A DNA stretch of 64,000 nt from Staphylococcus sp. GSSP0090 (GCF_013391405.1 NZ_JACBFD010000019.1:62001-126000); one strand, 5' to 3'. Positions 1 through 10,449 are shown, counted from the stretch's first letter. The notes: generated by a model not told the origin, from the sequence alone. Numbers and translations: made by a program.

Positions 1-26
1 CTTTTGAAGGGAAGTCTTTTATTGGA

Positions 27-317
27 TTATAGGTGACTTGAGTGTCCACCTTGCATTACCCAATAAGTACCGATAACAGTAATTAAAGTAATGATAATCG
101 CAAATAATACTTTGAATGCTTGTAAATTCCCATCTTTACCTTCAGTTAAGTGCATGAACATTAATAATTGAACTGCTGCTTGTATAAAAGCAAAACCAAA
201 GATGATGGTAATCTTAGCATTAAGTGCCATAGATGTGTATAAGGTTACAAATACAGCTAAGATCGTTAAAACGATTGAGGCGATAAAACCTACAGTATGT
301 TTTACTATTGTATTCAT
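27..317 (-). CDS. qoxD: Quinol oxidase subunit IV (QoxD)
   Basis: Small fourth subunit of the cytochrome aa3-type menaquinol oxidase in the cell membrane. It has 96 residues with three hydrophobic helices (about 9-31, 36-56 and 69-90) separated by short polar loops, as in the COX4/QoxD family. It is the last gene of qoxABCD, and its ATG overlaps the end of qoxC by 4 nt, indicating translational coupling. The family is thought to help assemble the CuB site rather than carry redox centres. Length and position fit QoxD; confidence is high. Confidence 0.95.
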   Translation of the reverse strand: MNTIVKHTVGFIASIVLTILAVFVTLYTSMALNAKITIIFGFAFIQAAVQLLMFMHLTEGKDGNLQAFKVLFAIIITLITVIGTYWVMQGGHSSHL

Positions 318-919
318 CCGCTAAACACCATCCCTATCATATATACGGCAGTGAAGATGAAAATCCATACAACATCTAAAAAGTGCCAGTATAAACTAAC
401 TATAAATAATTTAGGAGCATTGTCTTTATTTAATCCGCGCATAGCTACTTGAATTAATAGGCAAATAATCCAAACAATACCTAATGACACGTGGGCACCA
501 TGTGTTCCTAATAGAATAAAGAAGCTAGACCAATAAGAACCAATAGTTAGATTAACACCTTCATGTACGTAGTGCGTAAACTCATAAATTTCGAAGCCTA
601 CGAATACCATACCAAGTAATACAGTGATAATCATCCAAATCATCATTAATTTTTCTTTTTCTTTTCTCATATAGTAAATTGCAATACCACATGTATAAGA
701 ACTAATTAATAATGCAAATGTCATTATTAAAATTAATGGCAGTTCAAACAATTCAGTCGTCATTTTTCCAGCATAATCGCCACCATGTTGAAGCGTTAAT
801 AATGCTGCGAATAGCGTGCCGAATAATGAGAATTCTGCTGTAAGGAATACCCAAAAGCCAAGTTTATTTAAATTACCTTCATGCGAACGTTGATCAATTG
901 TGTTTGCATCATGACTCAT
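314..919 (-). CDS. qoxC: Quinol oxidase subunit III (QoxC)
   Basis: Subunit III of the aa3 quinol oxidase, a COX3-family protein without redox cofactors that stabilises subunit I. The 201 residues hold five hydrophobic helices after a short polar N-terminus, including segments around 22-43, 60-80, 92-113, 130-155 and 175-198. The ATG lies inside the end of qoxB (11 nt overlap) and the stop overlaps qoxD by 4 nt, so the four genes form one tightly coupled transcript. Confidence 0.96.
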   Translation of the reverse strand: MSHDANTIDQRSHEGNLNKLGFWVFLTAEFSLFGTLFAALLTLQHGGDYAGKMTTELFELPLILIMTFALLISSYTCGIAIYYMRKEKEKLMMIWMIITVLLGMVFVGFEIYEFTHYVHEGVNLTIGSYWSSFFILLGTHGAHVSLGIVWIICLLIQVAMRGLNKDNAPKLFIVSLYWHFLDVVWIFIFTAVYMIGMVFSG

Positions 920-2897
920 GACTTACAGCCTCCCTTTCTTTTATACGTGCATCACGTAAACGTTTTTCAGTTTCTGCTACTTCAGACGCTGGTATATGAT
1001 AACCATGGTCGACTTGGAAACTGCGGAAAATCATTGTTGCGAAAATACCAATTAAACAAATAATAGCTGGAATAAGTGTTTCAAAGATAAGGAAGAATCC
1101 ACCGATAGTGAAGAAAATTCCCATCCAGAAACCAACAGGTGTATTATTTGGCATATGGATATCTGTATAGTTATGGTTATCTAAATAATGACGACCATGT
1201 TCTTTCATATCTACAAATGTATCATAGTCATTCCAGTCTGGTGTGATAGCGAAGTTGTATTTAGGTGGCATTGCTCCAGCAGTAGCCCATTCTAAAGTAC
1301 GACCTAAACCATCCCAGTTGTCGCCAGTTGCTTCACGTGGTGCTTTGAAGAAGCTGTATACGATACTTGCAACTAAGAACATAAAGCCTAATGCCATTAA
1401 TAGGGCACCGACAGTTGAAATTGCGTTTAACAACCACCAACCATCTTCTGGCATATAAGTGTATAAACGACGTGGCATACCATCTAAACCAAGAATGAAT
1501 TGTGGTATGAAACAAACGTTAAATCCGATCATGAATAACCAGAAACACCATTTGTTTAATGTTTCGTTTAACTTGAAGCCAGTCATCTTAGGCCACCAGA
1601 ATATTAAAGCACCAAGACAGGCAAATACAACACCAGCTACTAACGTATAGTGGAAATGCGCTACTAAGAAGTAAGTATTATGATATTGATAATCTGCTGC
1701 TGCCATTGAAAGCATAATTCCTGTTACCCCACCGATTAAGAAGTTCGGTATGAATCCTAATGCGAATAGCATTGGAGATTCGAAGGTAATTCGACCTTTG
1801 TAAAGCGTAAACAACCAGTTAAAGATTTTAACACCGGTTGGTATACCGATTAACATGGTTGAAATTGAGAAGAATGAGTTAATTAATGCACCATTACCCA
1901 TTGTGAAGAAATGGTGAACCCAAACTAAGAAACTTAAGAATGCGATACCTGCAGTTGCCCAGACCATACTTTGATGACCGAATAGGCGTTTACGTGCAAA
2001 TGTCGGAATAATTTCAGAGTAGATACCGAATGCTGGTAAGATAACGATATATACTTCAGGGTGCCCCCATACCCAGAAGAAGTTAGCCCAAAGCATCGGC
2101 ATACCGCCATTTGCAACTGTGAAGAATGCAGTGTCAAAAATTCTATCAGTTGTAAACAGCGCTAGTGCAACTGTTAATACTGGGAAAGCCAAGATAACGA
2201 TTAATGCTGTGATGAAAGTCGTAACCGTAAACATTGGCATTTCCATAAATTTCATTGTTGGTGTTTTACATCTAAGTATAGTAACAAAGAAGTTAATACC
2301 AGTCATCAGTGTACCAATACCAGAAATTTGTATCGCTACTAAGTAGTAGTTAACACCAGGTCCTGGACTGAATTCTCCTGCGAGTGGTGCGTAGTTTGTC
2401 CAACCAGCTGCAGGTGAGCCTCCGATTATAAATGAAAGGTTGAATAAAATCATACCTGAGAAGAATAACCAGAAACTTACGTTATTTAATACAGGGAATG
2501 CAACGTCACGCGCACCGATTTGTAATGGTACGATAACGTTCCATAAACCAAAGATGAAAGGCATTGCCATAAAGATGATCATTATTACGCCGTGCGTACT
2601 AAAGACTTCATTATAATGGTTTCCTTCTAAAAATGTATTATCTGGAATGGCTAATTGCGTACGCATCATTAGCGCGTCAATACCACCACGTACGAACATT
2701 AATACCGCACAGATTAAGTACATTGCACCGATTTTTTTATGGTCAATAGATGTGAACCATTCTCTGTATAGATATTTCCATAATTTGAAATAGCTAATTA
2801 CTGCGATCACGGCAATAACTGCGAAAGGAGCACCAATTTGTGCCATTGTTATCATCCAGTTACCTTGAACGAGTAATTGATCCCATGGAAAATTCAT
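909..2897 (-). CDS. qoxB: Quinol oxidase subunit I (QoxB)
   Basis: Catalytic heme-copper subunit that reduces O2 to water with electrons from menaquinol and pumps protons. It has 662 residues and about 14-15 transmembrane helices. The HPEVY motif (His279, Tyr283) is the CuB ligand with its cross-linked tyrosine. His328-His329 are the other CuB ligands, and HFHYT (His414, His416) ligates the high-spin heme. There is no CuA site, as expected for a quinol rather than a cytochrome c oxidase. The ATG overlaps the qoxA stop by one base. The heme A needed here would be made by CtaA/CtaB at the other end of the window. Confidence 0.98.
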   Translation of the reverse strand: MNFPWDQLLVQGNWMITMAQIGAPFAVIAVIAVISYFKLWKYLYREWFTSIDHKKIGAMYLICAVLMFVRGGIDALMMRTQLAIPDNTFLEGNHYNEVFSTHGVIMIIFMAMPFIFGLWNVIVPLQIGARDVAFPVLNNVSFWLFFSGMILFNLSFIIGGSPAAGWTNYAPLAGEFSPGPGVNYYLVAIQISGIGTLMTGINFFVTILRCKTPTMKFMEMPMFTVTTFITALIVILAFPVLTVALALFTTDRIFDTAFFTVANGGMPMLWANFFWVWGHPEVYIVILPAFGIYSEIIPTFARKRLFGHQSMVWATAGIAFLSFLVWVHHFFTMGNGALINSFFSISTMLIGIPTGVKIFNWLFTLYKGRITFESPMLFALGFIPNFLIGGVTGIMLSMAAADYQYHNTYFLVAHFHYTLVAGVVFACLGALIFWWPKMTGFKLNETLNKWCFWLFMIGFNVCFIPQFILGLDGMPRRLYTYMPEDGWWLLNAISTVGALLMALGFMFLVASIVYSFFKAPREATGDNWDGLGRTLEWATAGAMPPKYNFAITPDWNDYDTFVDMKEHGRHYLDNHNYTDIHMPNNTPVGFWMGIFFTIGGFFLIFETLIPAIICLIGIFATMIFRSFQVDHGYHIPASEVAETEKRLRDARIKEREAVSHES

Positions 2898-4018
2898 TAA
2901 TGTCCACCTCCATTTTCATGGTCTTTTTTCTCAATTTTAGATGCTTTTTCATCTTTAGCACCTTCAGAGATTTTTTCCATTTCATCCATATTATGTGATT
3001 CTTCATCTTTGAATTCACTATCATATGGTTCATTATTGCCTAAAATCATGGCTTTCATTCCATGACGTTCGTAGTTAGCATTTGTGATTTGCGGTTTACG
3101 TGCAGGTTGATCTGGTTTATCTAACACATCTGCTTTACGTTCTTCTTCAGTGTTAAAGTTTGGATCTTTTTGAACGTAATTGAAACGATCATAAGCATAG
3201 AAAATATACTCAGGATCTGCTGCAGGGTCAACAAATGCTAAATGCGTACCACTGAAAGTTAAGTTTTTGTTTTCAGTAGTTGGTAAAAGTTGCTTGTCAA
3301 ATGTATCTTGATCCAATACTTTTTGATTTTTTGCATCTTTTACCCAATCCTCGAATTTATTTTGGCTTACAGAATGCACATCAAATGTTTGACGATTGAA
3401 GCCTTCACCATTGAAGTTTGAGTTACGTCCACGGAACGTACCTTCTTCACTAGCTGTTAAAGTCCAGTCCATAGTCATACCTGTCATCGCATATTTCTGA
3501 CCACCTAATTGTGGAATCCAGAAACTTGTCATCATATCCATTGATTGGAGTTTGAAGACAACTGGGCGATCTTTCGGAATAGTTAAATGGTTAACTGTTT
3601 CGATTTTTTCTTCAGGATAACTAAAGAACCACTTATAACCAGCACTTGTAGCATAAACAACAAGTGGATCGTCTTCTTTCTGTGGTTTTTCCTCGTAACT
3701 ATAAAGTGAATTAACTGTTGGAATAGCTAATGCAATTACAATAATTACAGGAATAATAAACCAAATTGTTTCTAATAAAGAATTGTGGTGCATCTTACCT
3801 GATTCATCAGTATTTCCGATTCTATATTTATATAGGAAAACTGTGAACAGAATAATTACAGCGGCAATAATAACAAGCATGAAGATGATTGAATACATAA
3901 TCAAAAACTTCGAATCGCTTGCCATCGGCCCTTTTGGGTTTAAAACTTCTACGTTAGAACAACCACTAAGTAAAATTAGCGAGCCAAAGAGTAGAAGCAA
4001 AGACTTAAATTTTGACAC
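2897..4018 (-). CDS. qoxA: Quinol oxidase subunit II, lipoprotein (QoxA)
   Basis: Subunit II of the aa3 quinol oxidase. The N-terminus is a lipoprotein signal with lipobox LLSGC (Cys20), followed by two transmembrane helices (about 40-62 and 85-105) and an extracellular cupredoxin-fold domain. The CuA ligands of cytochrome c oxidases are absent, as in quinol oxidases. The 373-residue protein ends in a charged, Glu/Lys-rich tail finishing GGGH. The start is GTG at 4018 behind AGGAGG with good spacing. First gene of the qox operon; no upstream promoter was convincing by eye. Confidence 0.96.
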   Translation of the reverse strand: MSKFKSLLLLFGSLILLSGCSNVEVLNPKGPMASDSKFLIMYSIIFMLVIIAAVIILFTVFLYKYRIGNTDESGKMHHNSLLETIWFIIPVIIVIALAIPTVNSLYSYEEKPQKEDDPLVVYATSAGYKWFFSYPEEKIETVNHLTIPKDRPVVFKLQSMDMMTSFWIPQLGGQKYAMTGMTMDWTLTASEEGTFRGRNSNFNGEGFNRQTFDVHSVSQNKFEDWVKDAKNQKVLDQDTFDKQLLPTTENKNLTFSGTHLAFVDPAADPEYIFYAYDRFNYVQKDPNFNTEEERKADVLDKPDQPARKPQITNANYERHGMKAMILGNNEPYDSEFKDEESHNMDEMEKISEGAKDEKASKIEKKDHENGGGH

Positions 4019-4120
4019 TTTTTTGACCTCCTAATACTACAAATGTAGGGCTTAACATCAATTCTAAGATATTACGCAATATTTACAAGTGTTTGTACGA
4101 AAAAAATTATTGTAAAATTA

Positions 4121-4157
4121 AAAGAAACCCAACAAACTCAAGGTCTGGTGGGCTTTC
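4121..4157 (-). terminator. Terminator downstream of the DUF5011 gene
   Basis: On the minus strand a GAAAGCCCACCA arm can fold against TTGTTGGGTTTC with one bulge, followed by TTTTAATTTT. It lies between the small exported-protein gene and qoxA, so it probably separates the two transcripts. Confidence 0.55.
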
Positions 4158-4287
4158 AAAGATTTGTTAAAATTATGTGTACATTTTGTGAAAAGTGTCA
4201 TATTTAAGGCGAATGGGTGATTTTATCCAAAAAACAGTGATAAACGTTATCATTTAGCTTGATTTTACTATGTATGCAAATTTATTT

Positions 4288-4605
4288 TTATTTAACTTCT
4301 ATATAACGTATCGATTTATTTGATGCTCCATCTGAATCTTCTACTTTATACTCAATTTTGTATTTTCCAGTTTGATTGATATTAACATTACCATTAACTG
4401 TAATTTTATGCGTTAAATCGCCGTCTTCTTTATCGTATGCATGTACACCATTTAAAAGGTTATAGTCTTCACCTTTATTTATAATAGTATCATTCGTACC
4501 TTTAAGTTCTGGAATTGAATTATCAGTGGCCTCTGCACTGAGGTTTGGGGTAACTAGCGTAGCAGAAACGCCAATTGCTGATAAAGATTGTATAAGTTTA
4601 TTCAT
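4288..4605 (-). CDS. Small exported DUF5011/Ig-like domain protein
   Basis: A 105-residue protein of unknown function. It has an N-terminal signal peptide (MNKLIQSLSAIG..., likely cleavage after SAEA near residue 26) and then one bacterial Ig-like domain of the DUF5011 type. That domain usually occurs as a repeat in cell-wall-anchored proteins. The typical pattern is visible: a short strand, AYDKEDGDLTHKI, then a GKYKIEYKVEDSDG strand and a final SIRYIEVK. There is no LPXTG or other anchor, so the mature form of about 79 residues would be secreted. The ATG at 4605 is chosen over an upstream TTG because GGAGG lies 9-10 nt before it. The domain call is from pattern memory. Confidence 0.75.
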   Translation of the reverse strand: MNKLIQSLSAIGVSATLVTPNLSAEATDNSIPELKGTNDTIINKGEDYNLLNGVHAYDKEDGDLTHKITVNGNVNINQTGKYKIEYKVEDSDGASNKSIRYIEVK

Positions 4606-4752
4606 TTTCTTGACCTCCAAGAAGAGACTTTAATTTATTTAATTACAATATACTGCAATACCTTGCTATTTTCATCATACTATAGTCCTAATATAACGTA
4701 TTTATTTAAATTCAATTGTAATTTTTAGTTAAAATTAAGTAAAATGAACATT

Positions 4753-4770
4753 TTGTGAATTTTATCACAA
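4753..4770. promoter_or_regulatory. Rex-type operator upstream of hmp
   Basis: TTGTGA-ATTTTA-TCACAA is a perfect 6-6-6 palindrome matching the known Rex box consensus TTGTGA-N6-TCACAA. It lies 85 bp before the hmp ATG. Rex is an NADH/NAD+-sensing repressor of fermentative and respiratory-stress genes. A second palindrome, TACAAT-AA-ATTGTA, follows at 4784-4797 and may bind another regulator or contain a -10 element. Confidence 0.8.
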
Positions 4771-4855
4771 AACTCTTTTAAACTACAATAAATTGTAATA
4801 AACTTAAATCGGAATGATGAATATATAATATATTAAGGAAATGGGAGTGCATATC

Positions 4856-6001
4856 ATGTTAAATGAAAAAGAAAAGTCAATTATTAAAGAAACGGTGCCC
4901 GTATTACAAGAAAGAGGTACAGAAATTACTTCGTTTTTCTATAACAGAATGTTTAACCAACATCCAGAATTAAAAAACATGTTTAACCAAACAAATCAAA
5001 AAAGAGGTTTACAATCAACAGCACTTGCACAGAGTGTATTAGCAGCAGCGATGAATATAGATGATTTAACACGTATTTTACCGGTCGTTAAAGAAATTGC
5101 CTATAAACATTGTGCTTTACAAGTACCACCAGCTGGTTATGACATTGTGGGTGAAAATTTATTAGCTGCTATTCAAAATGTTTTGAATTTATCAGAAGAT
5201 GATGCAATTATTGAAACTTGGGCTAAAGCATATGGTGAAATTGCTAAAGTATTTATAGATGTTGAAAAAGAAATTTATAAAGCAATGGCCTGGGACGGCT
5301 TCCAAGCATTTGAAATTATAAATATAGAAAATGTAGCTACAGATATTAAAGCATTTACAGTTAAATCAGATGAGATAAACTTGAGTGCATTTAAACCGGG
5401 TCAATATATCACAGTTGATGTAAACAGCGAATCATTACCATACCGCGCTAAACGTCATTATTCTATTGTTGAAGGTGATAGTGAAACACTAACTTTTGCA
5501 GTTAAGCATGATGTAACAACAACGCATGAAGGGGAAGTGTCAACGATACTTCATGGCGAATACAATGTGGGAGATATGATTCAATTATCAGCACCTGTAG
5601 GTCCGTTTACGATTGTGAATGAGGCGTCACCACAGCTATTTATTGGATCTGGTATTGGAGTAACACCTTTAATTCCTATGTTTAAGCAAGTGTCTCAGTC
5701 AGAGGCGTCGGTACAATTTATTCAAAATACGATTAACAGTACAGATATACCATTCTTAAATAAATTAGAAGCAATCGCTGAAAGTAAAGACAATATAGAT
5801 TATATTATTCATGATAAGCAAAAGATGGGTTATATGGATGCATCTTATTTAAATCAATTTATAACAAATGATACTGAAATTTACGTTTGTGGTGGTGCTA
5901 ATTTCCTTAAATCTATCATTACTGTGTTAAAAGAAATGGAAGTTGATGAATCAAAAATTCATTTCGAATCCTTTATTCCTAAATTAAGTGTTGGTGTATA
6001 A
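4856..6001 (+). CDS. hmp: Flavohemoprotein (NO dioxygenase)
   Basis: Flavohemoglobin that converts nitric oxide to nitrate using O2 and NAD(P)H. The 381 residues comprise a globin domain (1-140), a FAD domain (about 150-255) and an NAD-binding domain. Heme-pocket residues occupy canonical positions: Tyr29 (B10), Gln53 (E7), proximal His85 in YKHCALQV, and Tyr95. The FAD motif RHYSI and the NAD motif GSGIGVTPL are present. The ATG at 4856 is chosen over the in-frame ATG at 4841 because GGGAG lies just upstream. The gene stands alone between qoxA and folD behind a Rex-type operator, with a strong terminator after it. It differs from the S. aureus Hmp I recall, so it could be a second family member. 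Confidence 0.93.
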   Translation: MLNEKEKSIIKETVPVLQERGTEITSFFYNRMFNQHPELKNMFNQTNQKRGLQSTALAQSVLAAAMNIDDLTRILPVVKEIAYKHCALQVPPAGYDIVGENLLAAIQNVLNLSEDDAIIETWAKAYGEIAKVFIDVEKEIYKAMAWDGFQAFEIINIENVATDIKAFTVKSDEINLSAFKPGQYITVDVNSESLPYRAKRHYSIVEGDSETLTFAVKHDVTTTHEGEVSTILHGEYNVGDMIQLSAPVGPFTIVNEASPQLFIGSGIGVTPLIPMFKQVSQSEASVQFIQNTINSTDIPFLNKLEAIAESKDNIDYIIHDKQKMGYMDASYLNQFITNDTEIYVCGGANFLKSIITVLKEMEVDESKIHFESFIPKLSVGV

Positions 6002-6045
6002 GGTATTTGTTAAGATGAAATAGATGATTGAAAAATAAAGAATAA

Positions 6046-6093
6046 CAAAGAAAGACCCGTCAAGCTCAATTGAACTTGACGGGTCTTTCTTTG
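6046..6093. terminator. Bidirectional terminator between hmp and folD
   Basis: A perfect 19-bp inverted repeat (CAAAGAAAGACCCGTCAAG and its complement) with a 10-nt loop. The stem ends supply U-rich tracts in both directions. It serves the convergent genes hmp (+) and folD (-). Confidence 0.9.
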
Positions 6094-6150
6094 TTAATAG
6101 ATAAATGTTAAAAGTTATTGAATACATTTATTTTTCTTAAAATTTAATGT

Positions 6151-7008
6151 TTATTCGATACCTCTACGCATTTTTTCAGCAATTAATGTGTTGTTCAATA
6201 CCATTGTAATAGTCATTGGGCCAACACCGCCAGGCACTGGTGTAATTGCGCCAGCAACTTCTTTAACCTCATCATATTCGATATCGCCTTTTAATTTACC
6301 ATTTTCATCTGGTGTATTACCTACATCAATTACAACAGCACCTTCTTTAACATCTTCTTTTGTAACTAATCCAGGACGACCAACCGCACTAACGATGATA
6401 TCTGCATTTTTTAAATAGCTATGCATATCTTTTGTTCTAGAATGCAGAATTGTCACAGAAGCATTTTTTTGTAGTAATAATTTGGAAACCGGTTGACCAA
6501 CAATGTGACTACGACCGATAACAACAGCATCTTTACCTTCTATATCAATATCAGCATGATTTAACAATTCCATAATACCTAATGGTGTACAAGGTACAAA
6601 GGTTTGTTGGTCAATATAAAGTTTACCAATATTTTCAGGATGGAAACCATCGACATCTTTTGCAGGGTTGATAGATTCAAGTACTTTTTGTTCACTTACT
6701 TGGTCAGGTAGTGGCACTTGAACTAATATACCGCTAACACTATCATCTTCATTTAAACGTTTTAATTCATTTAAAACCTCTTCTTCAGATGTTGATTCAT
6801 CGAGATGAACAATTTCTGAAATCATGCCAACTTTTTCTGCAGCTTTCTTTTTAGAATTGACATAGCTTTGGCTTGCGCCATCATTACCCACTAAAATGAC
6901 AGATAGTTTTGGTGTGTAACCTTTAGCTTGTAAAGATTCAACTTGATCTTTAAGTCCTTGTCTGTAATCTTTAGCAATTTGTTTCCCGTCTAAAATTTTT
7001 GCAACCAT
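6151..7008 (-). CDS. folD: Methylenetetrahydrofolate dehydrogenase/cyclohydrolase (FolD)
   Basis: Bifunctional cytosolic enzyme that oxidises 5,10-methylene-THF and hydrolyses the product to 10-formyl-THF. It has 285 residues. Visible motifs are the catalytic region with Tyr and Lys in [14 protein letters not shown], the VQVPLP loop, KDVDGFHP, the NADP-binding [11 protein letters not shown], and the C-terminal [10 protein letters not shown]. The start at 7008 (MVAKILDG) is taken because AGGAGG lies 8-14 nt upstream; a longer in-frame reading would add an unrelated hydrophobic stretch. It is divergent from the purine operon, whose PurN and PurH use its product. Confidence 0.97.
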   Translation of the reverse strand: MVAKILDGKQIAKDYRQGLKDQVESLQAKGYTPKLSVILVGNDGASQSYVNSKKKAAEKVGMISEIVHLDESTSEEEVLNELKRLNEDDSVSGILVQVPLPDQVSEQKVLESINPAKDVDGFHPENIGKLYIDQQTFVPCTPLGIMELLNHADIDIEGKDAVVIGRSHIVGQPVSKLLLQKNASVTILHSRTKDMHSYLKNADIIVSAVGRPGLVTKEDVKEGAVVIDVGNTPDENGKLKGDIEYDEVKEVAGAITPVPGGVGPMTITMVLNNTLIAEKMRRGIE

Positions 7009-7108
7009 GAAAAAATCCTCCTTAAATGTTTGAACTTTACTTAACATTAACATAGTTAAACAGACAATTAACAACCAAAAGACGTAGATTAACAATAAAA
7101 AAAAGAAT

Positions 7109-7153
7109 AAAGTTCGATTTTTGATTGAAAAAGCACTGTTTACTTGTTATGCT
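7109..7153 (+). promoter_or_regulatory. Purine operon promoter with candidate PurBox
   Basis: A -35 TTGAAA (7125-7130) and -10 TATGCT (7148-7153) are spaced by 17 bp, about 50 bp before the purE start. An alternative pair is TTTACT (7139-7144) and TAATAT (7161-7166) with 16 bp. Just upstream, 7109-7121 read on the minus strand gives AAATCGAACTTT, close to the AWWWCCGAACWWT half-site known for PurR. The second half-site is degenerate, so operator assignment is inference. Confidence 0.5.
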
Positions 7154-7212
7154 ATATCTGTAATATACATCTAATAGTAGTATCATTTCAAATTTCTGAA
7201 AGGGTGTTCATT

Positions 7213-7695
7213 TTGAAAGTAGTAGTCATTATGGGAAGTTCTTCCGATTGGGAAACAATGAAAGAAAGTTGTTCGATGTTAGACCAATTTGAAATTCCGT
7301 ATGATAAAAAAGTCGTTTCAGCACATCGTACGCCTCAATTGATGTTTGATTTTTCAAGAGAAGCAAGAGCTGCAGGATATGATGTCATTATCGCCGGTGC
7401 AGGCGGTGCGGCACATTTACCAGGTATGGTCGCAGCAATGACGACATTACCGGTCATCGGTGTACCTATTGAATCTAAAAGTTTAAAAGGAATGGATTCA
7501 CTATTATCAATTGTACAAATGCCTGGCGGTATTCCAGTAGCAACAACCGCTATAGGTAAAGCAGGCGCTAAAAATGCAGGTATTTTGGCTGCAAGAATAC
7601 TTAGCATTGGTAATCAAGCAGTACAAAAGAAATTGGAAAATTATGAAAAATCATTAGTTGAGAAAGTGAGTGATATGCAACATGAACTTGAGTAA
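7213..7695 (+). CDS. purE: N5-carboxyaminoimidazole ribonucleotide mutase (PurE)
   Basis: Class I PurE converts N5-CAIR to CAIR in purine synthesis, acting with PurK. The 160 residues carry the signature MGSSSDW near the N-terminus, SAHRTP, and [12 protein letters not shown] with its catalytic histidine. Then follow [33 protein letters not shown]. The start is TTG at 7213, preceded by GAAAGGGTG; upstream in-frame codons lack family similarity. First gene of the eleven-gene pur operon; its end overlaps purK by 14 nt. Confidence 0.96.
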   Translation: MKVVVIMGSSSDWETMKESCSMLDQFEIPYDKKVVSAHRTPQLMFDFSREARAAGYDVIIAGAGGAAHLPGMVAAMTTLPVIGVPIESKSLKGMDSLLSIVQMPGGIPVATTAIGKAGAKNAGILAARILSIGNQAVQKKLENYEKSLVEKVSDMQHELE

Positions 7696-8809
7696 TTTAA
7701 AATTTGGCTCAACCATCGGCATTATAGGTGGAGGACAACTGGGTAAAATGATGGCACAGTCTGCTCAAAAAATGGGATACAAAGTGATTGTGTTAGATCC
7801 GGATGCATCATGTCCATGCCAATTCGTTGCTCATCAGTTTATCAATGCTGCTTATGACGACCAATCAGCATTAGAAAAACTTGGTGAATTATCAGATGTA
7901 ATAACGTATGAATTTGAAAATATCTCGGCTAATCAATTACAAGCATTAGCTTCAAAATATAATATTCCTCAAGGTTATCAAGCTATTCAATTACTTCAAG
8001 ATCGATTGACTGAAAAACAAACTTTACAAGAATCAGGTAGTCATATTGCGCCATTCGTTCAACTAACTGACTATGATGATTTATTAAATGCAATCGATAC
8101 AATTGGATATCCTTTTATTGTTAAAACACGATTTGGTGGATATGACGGTAAAGGTCAAGTGCTTGTTAATGACGCCTCAAATTTAAATGAAGTACATCAA
8201 CTTATCGATGCACAAGAATGCGTTGCAGAACAGTACCTTAACTTAAGTAAAGAAGTTTCATTAACAGTGACTATTGGTACAAATAATCAAATCACATATT
8301 TCCCTCTACAAGAAAATGAACATCAAAATCAAATACTATTTAAAACCATCGTGCCTGCTCGAACGCAAAACAATATAGAGCAAGAAGCACGTATCGAAGT
8401 AAATAAAATAATTAAACATATTCATTTTATAGGTACATTTACTGTTGAATTCTTTATAGATCAACAGAACCAATTATATGTTAACGAAATAGCACCTAGA
8501 CCTCATAATTCCGGACATTATTCAATAGAAGCTTGTGATTATTCACAATTTGATACACATATTATGGCGATAACAGGCCAAGCATTACCTCAGAAAGTAA
8601 CCTTATTGAAACCTGCAATTATGATGAACTTATTAGGCAGAGATTTAGATTTATTAGAAGACCAATTTGTAGATCACCCAGAGTGGCACGTTCATATCTA
8701 TGGTAAAAACACACGTAAATTTAATCGTAAAATGGGTCATTTAACCGTTTTAACAAATGACATAAATGATACTGAAGACAAGTTGCTTAAACAATTTGAA
8801 GGGAGATAA
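7682..8809 (+). CDS. purK: N5-carboxyaminoimidazole ribonucleotide synthase (PurK)
   Basis: ATP-grasp enzyme making N5-CAIR from AIR, bicarbonate and ATP, the substrate of PurE. The 375 residues show the N-terminal Rossmann-like [13 protein letters not shown], the ATP-grasp segment [17 protein letters not shown], and [29 protein letters not shown] with the metal-binding Glu and Asn. The ATG at 7682 lies inside purE and is preferred over the GTG at 7670 by family N-terminus. The sequence is noticeably diverged from the S. aureus PurK I recall. Confidence 0.96.
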   Translation: MNLSNLKFGSTIGIIGGGQLGKMMAQSAQKMGYKVIVLDPDASCPCQFVAHQFINAAYDDQSALEKLGELSDVITYEFENISANQLQALASKYNIPQGYQAIQLLQDRLTEKQTLQESGSHIAPFVQLTDYDDLLNAIDTIGYPFIVKTRFGGYDGKGQVLVNDASNLNEVHQLIDAQECVAEQYLNLSKEVSLTVTIGTNNQITYFPLQENEHQNQILFKTIVPARTQNNIEQEARIEVNKIIKHIHFIGTFTVEFFIDQQNQLYVNEIAPRPHNSGHYSIEACDYSQFDTHIMAITGQALPQKVTLLKPAIMMNLLGRDLDLLEDQFVDHPEWHVHIYGKNTRKFNRKMGHLTVLTNDINDTEDKLLKQFEGR

Positions 8810-8813
8810 ATAT

Positions 8814-9515
8814 ATGACTTTGTTGTATGAAGGAAAGGCAAAAAGAATTTATTCAACAGGAGCTATGGATGTATTACGGGTTGAATATAAAGACGAAGTG
8901 ACAGCTGGTAATGGTGCTAAAAAAGATTTTATTGAAGGTAAAGGCCGCTTAAATAATCAAATTACATCGCGTATTTTTAATTATTTAAAAGAAAAAGGTG
9001 TGAAAAGTCATTTTATCGAGCAGACATCTGAAACTGAGCAACTCGTACAATCTGTTGAAATTATACCTTTAGAAGTTGTAGTTAGAAATATTGCTGCAGG
9101 TTCGATTACCAAAAGACTGGGCTTTGATAAAGGACATGAATTTGACGAACCGCTTGTTGAGTTCTTCTATAAAAATGATGACCTAAATGATCCATTAATA
9201 ACTGAAGATCATATTAAGTTACTACATTTAGCTGAAGATAATGAAATTAATGTATTAAAAGAAGCGGCGAAGGAAGTTAACGCAGTATTAGTTCAATTGA
9301 TGAATGAAATGAACTTAAGGTTAGTAGATTTTAAAATTGAATTTGGTCGCACAAATGATGGGCAAATTTTACTCGCGGATGAAATTTCTCCGGATACATG
9401 TCGTATTTGGGATAAAGATAGCGATACAAATTTTGATAAAGATGTTTATCGAGAAGATAGAGGATCAATCATTGAAACATATCAAACTTTTTTAAATAAA
9501 CTGGAGGCTTTATAA
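8814..9515 (+). CDS. purC: SAICAR synthetase (PurC)
   Basis: Phosphoribosylaminoimidazole-succinocarboxamide synthase, which joins CAIR and aspartate using ATP. The 233 residues begin [11 protein letters not shown] and contain [14 protein letters not shown] and the [13 protein letters not shown] motif typical of the family. The ATG at 8814 follows AAGGGAG; an upstream in-frame start would lie within purK. Fourteen-codon-scale spacing and the strong ribosome site fit operon expression. Confidence 0.97.
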   Translation: MTLLYEGKAKRIYSTGAMDVLRVEYKDEVTAGNGAKKDFIEGKGRLNNQITSRIFNYLKEKGVKSHFIEQTSETEQLVQSVEIIPLEVVVRNIAAGSITKRLGFDKGHEFDEPLVEFFYKNDDLNDPLITEDHIKLLHLAEDNEINVLKEAAKEVNAVLVQLMNEMNLRLVDFKIEFGRTNDGQILLADEISPDTCRIWDKDSDTNFDKDVYREDRGSIIETYQTFLNKLEAL

Positions 9516-9517
9516 AA

Positions 9518-9778
9518 ATGAAAACAATTGAATTGCATATCACATTACAACCGCAAGTATTAGATACACAAGGACAAGCGTTAAATCGAGCTGTACACGA
9601 TTTAGGATACAAGCAAGTCAATGATATCAGAGTAGGTAAATTACTCTATATGACTGTTGATGAGGCAACGGATGAAGCAGTTCATAATGTTGTTACGACA
9701 TTAAGTGAAAAGCTTTTTGCTAATACTGTTATTGAAGAATATAGCTATAAAGTATTGGAAGAGGGAGAGAAGGCATAA
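9518..9778 (+). CDS. purS: FGAM synthase subunit PurS
   Basis: Small 86-residue subunit of the three-part phosphoribosylformylglycinamidine synthase (PurS, PurQ, PurL) of Gram-positive bacteria. It has the ferredoxin-like fold typical of PurS, with conserved [12 protein letters not shown] and VRVGK-like (IRVGKLLYM) segments, and is thought to bridge PurQ and PurL for ammonia transfer. It starts 2 nt after purC ends behind GGAGG, and its stop overlaps the purQ ATG by one base. Confidence 0.96.
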   Translation: MKTIELHITLQPQVLDTQGQALNRAVHDLGYKQVNDIRVGKLLYMTVDEATDEAVHNVVTTLSEKLFANTVIEEYSYKVLEEGEKA

Positions 9779-10449
9779 TGAAATTTGCAGTGCTGAAATT
9801 TCCAGGATCAAATTGTGACAGAGACATGTATAATGCTGCATTGAAATCAGGTGTAGAAGCAGAATATGTAGATTATAGAAACACTTCGTTGGCTGGTTTT
9901 GATGGTGTGCTGATACCAGGTGGTTTTTCTTTTGGTGATTATTTACGTTCAGGGGCAATGGCAAGTGTTGCACCAATTACAGAAGAAGTAAAAAGATTTG
10001 CATCAGAAGGTAAACCAGTATTAGGCGTCTGTAATGGATTTCAGATATTAACAGAAATAGGACTATTACCTGGTGCATTATTGCATAATGATTCACACCT
10101 ATTTGTCAGTCGTAATGAGTCTTTAAAAGTTGTTAATAATCAAACAGCATATACAAATTTGTATGATGAAAATGAAGTCGTAGTGTATCCTGTTGCACAT
10201 GGTGAGGGCCATTATTACTGTACTGAAGCCATGTATGACAAATTAGAAGCCAATAATCAAATTATATTAAAATATGTCAATAATCCGAATGGTTCTTTCA
10301 ATGATATCGCTGGTATTATCAATAAACAAGGTAATGTGTGTGGGATGATGCCACATCCAGAACGTGCGATGGAACAGATTCTTGGTACAGATAGTGGCGT
10401 GAAATTATTTCAAGCAATGGTAAATAGTTGGAGGGAACAAAATGTCTAA
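9778..10449 (+). CDS. purQ: FGAM synthase glutaminase subunit PurQ
   Basis: Class I glutamine amidotransferase that supplies ammonia to PurL. The 223 residues begin [15 protein letters not shown] and include [16 protein letters not shown], the nucleophile Cys85 in GVCNGFQ, and the catalytic His/Glu pair in [19 protein letters not shown] is also typical. It overlaps purL by 8 nt, and all three FGAM synthase subunits are adjacent. Confidence 0.97.
   Translation: MKFAVLKFPGSNCDRDMYNAALKSGVEAEYVDYRNTSLAGFDGVLIPGGFSFGDYLRSGAMASVAPITEEVKRFASEGKPVLGVCNGFQILTEIGLLPGALLHNDSHLFVSRNESLKVVNNQTAYTNLYDENEVVVYPVAHGEGHYYCTEAMYDKLEANNQIILKYVNNPNGSFNDIAGIINKQGNVCGMMPHPERAMEQILGTDSGVKLFQAMVNSWREQNV

Noticed and set aside
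4186-4203. Rex-like site near qox (TTGTGA-AAAGTG-TCATAT)
   Set aside because: The right arm matches only 4 of 6 positions and it lies upstream of a terminator relative to qoxA, so I did not call it an operator.
7009-7095. 29-residue hydrophobic N-terminal extension of FolD
   Set aside because: FolD is cytosolic, the family starts at MVAKILDG, and AGGAGG lies between the two candidate starts.
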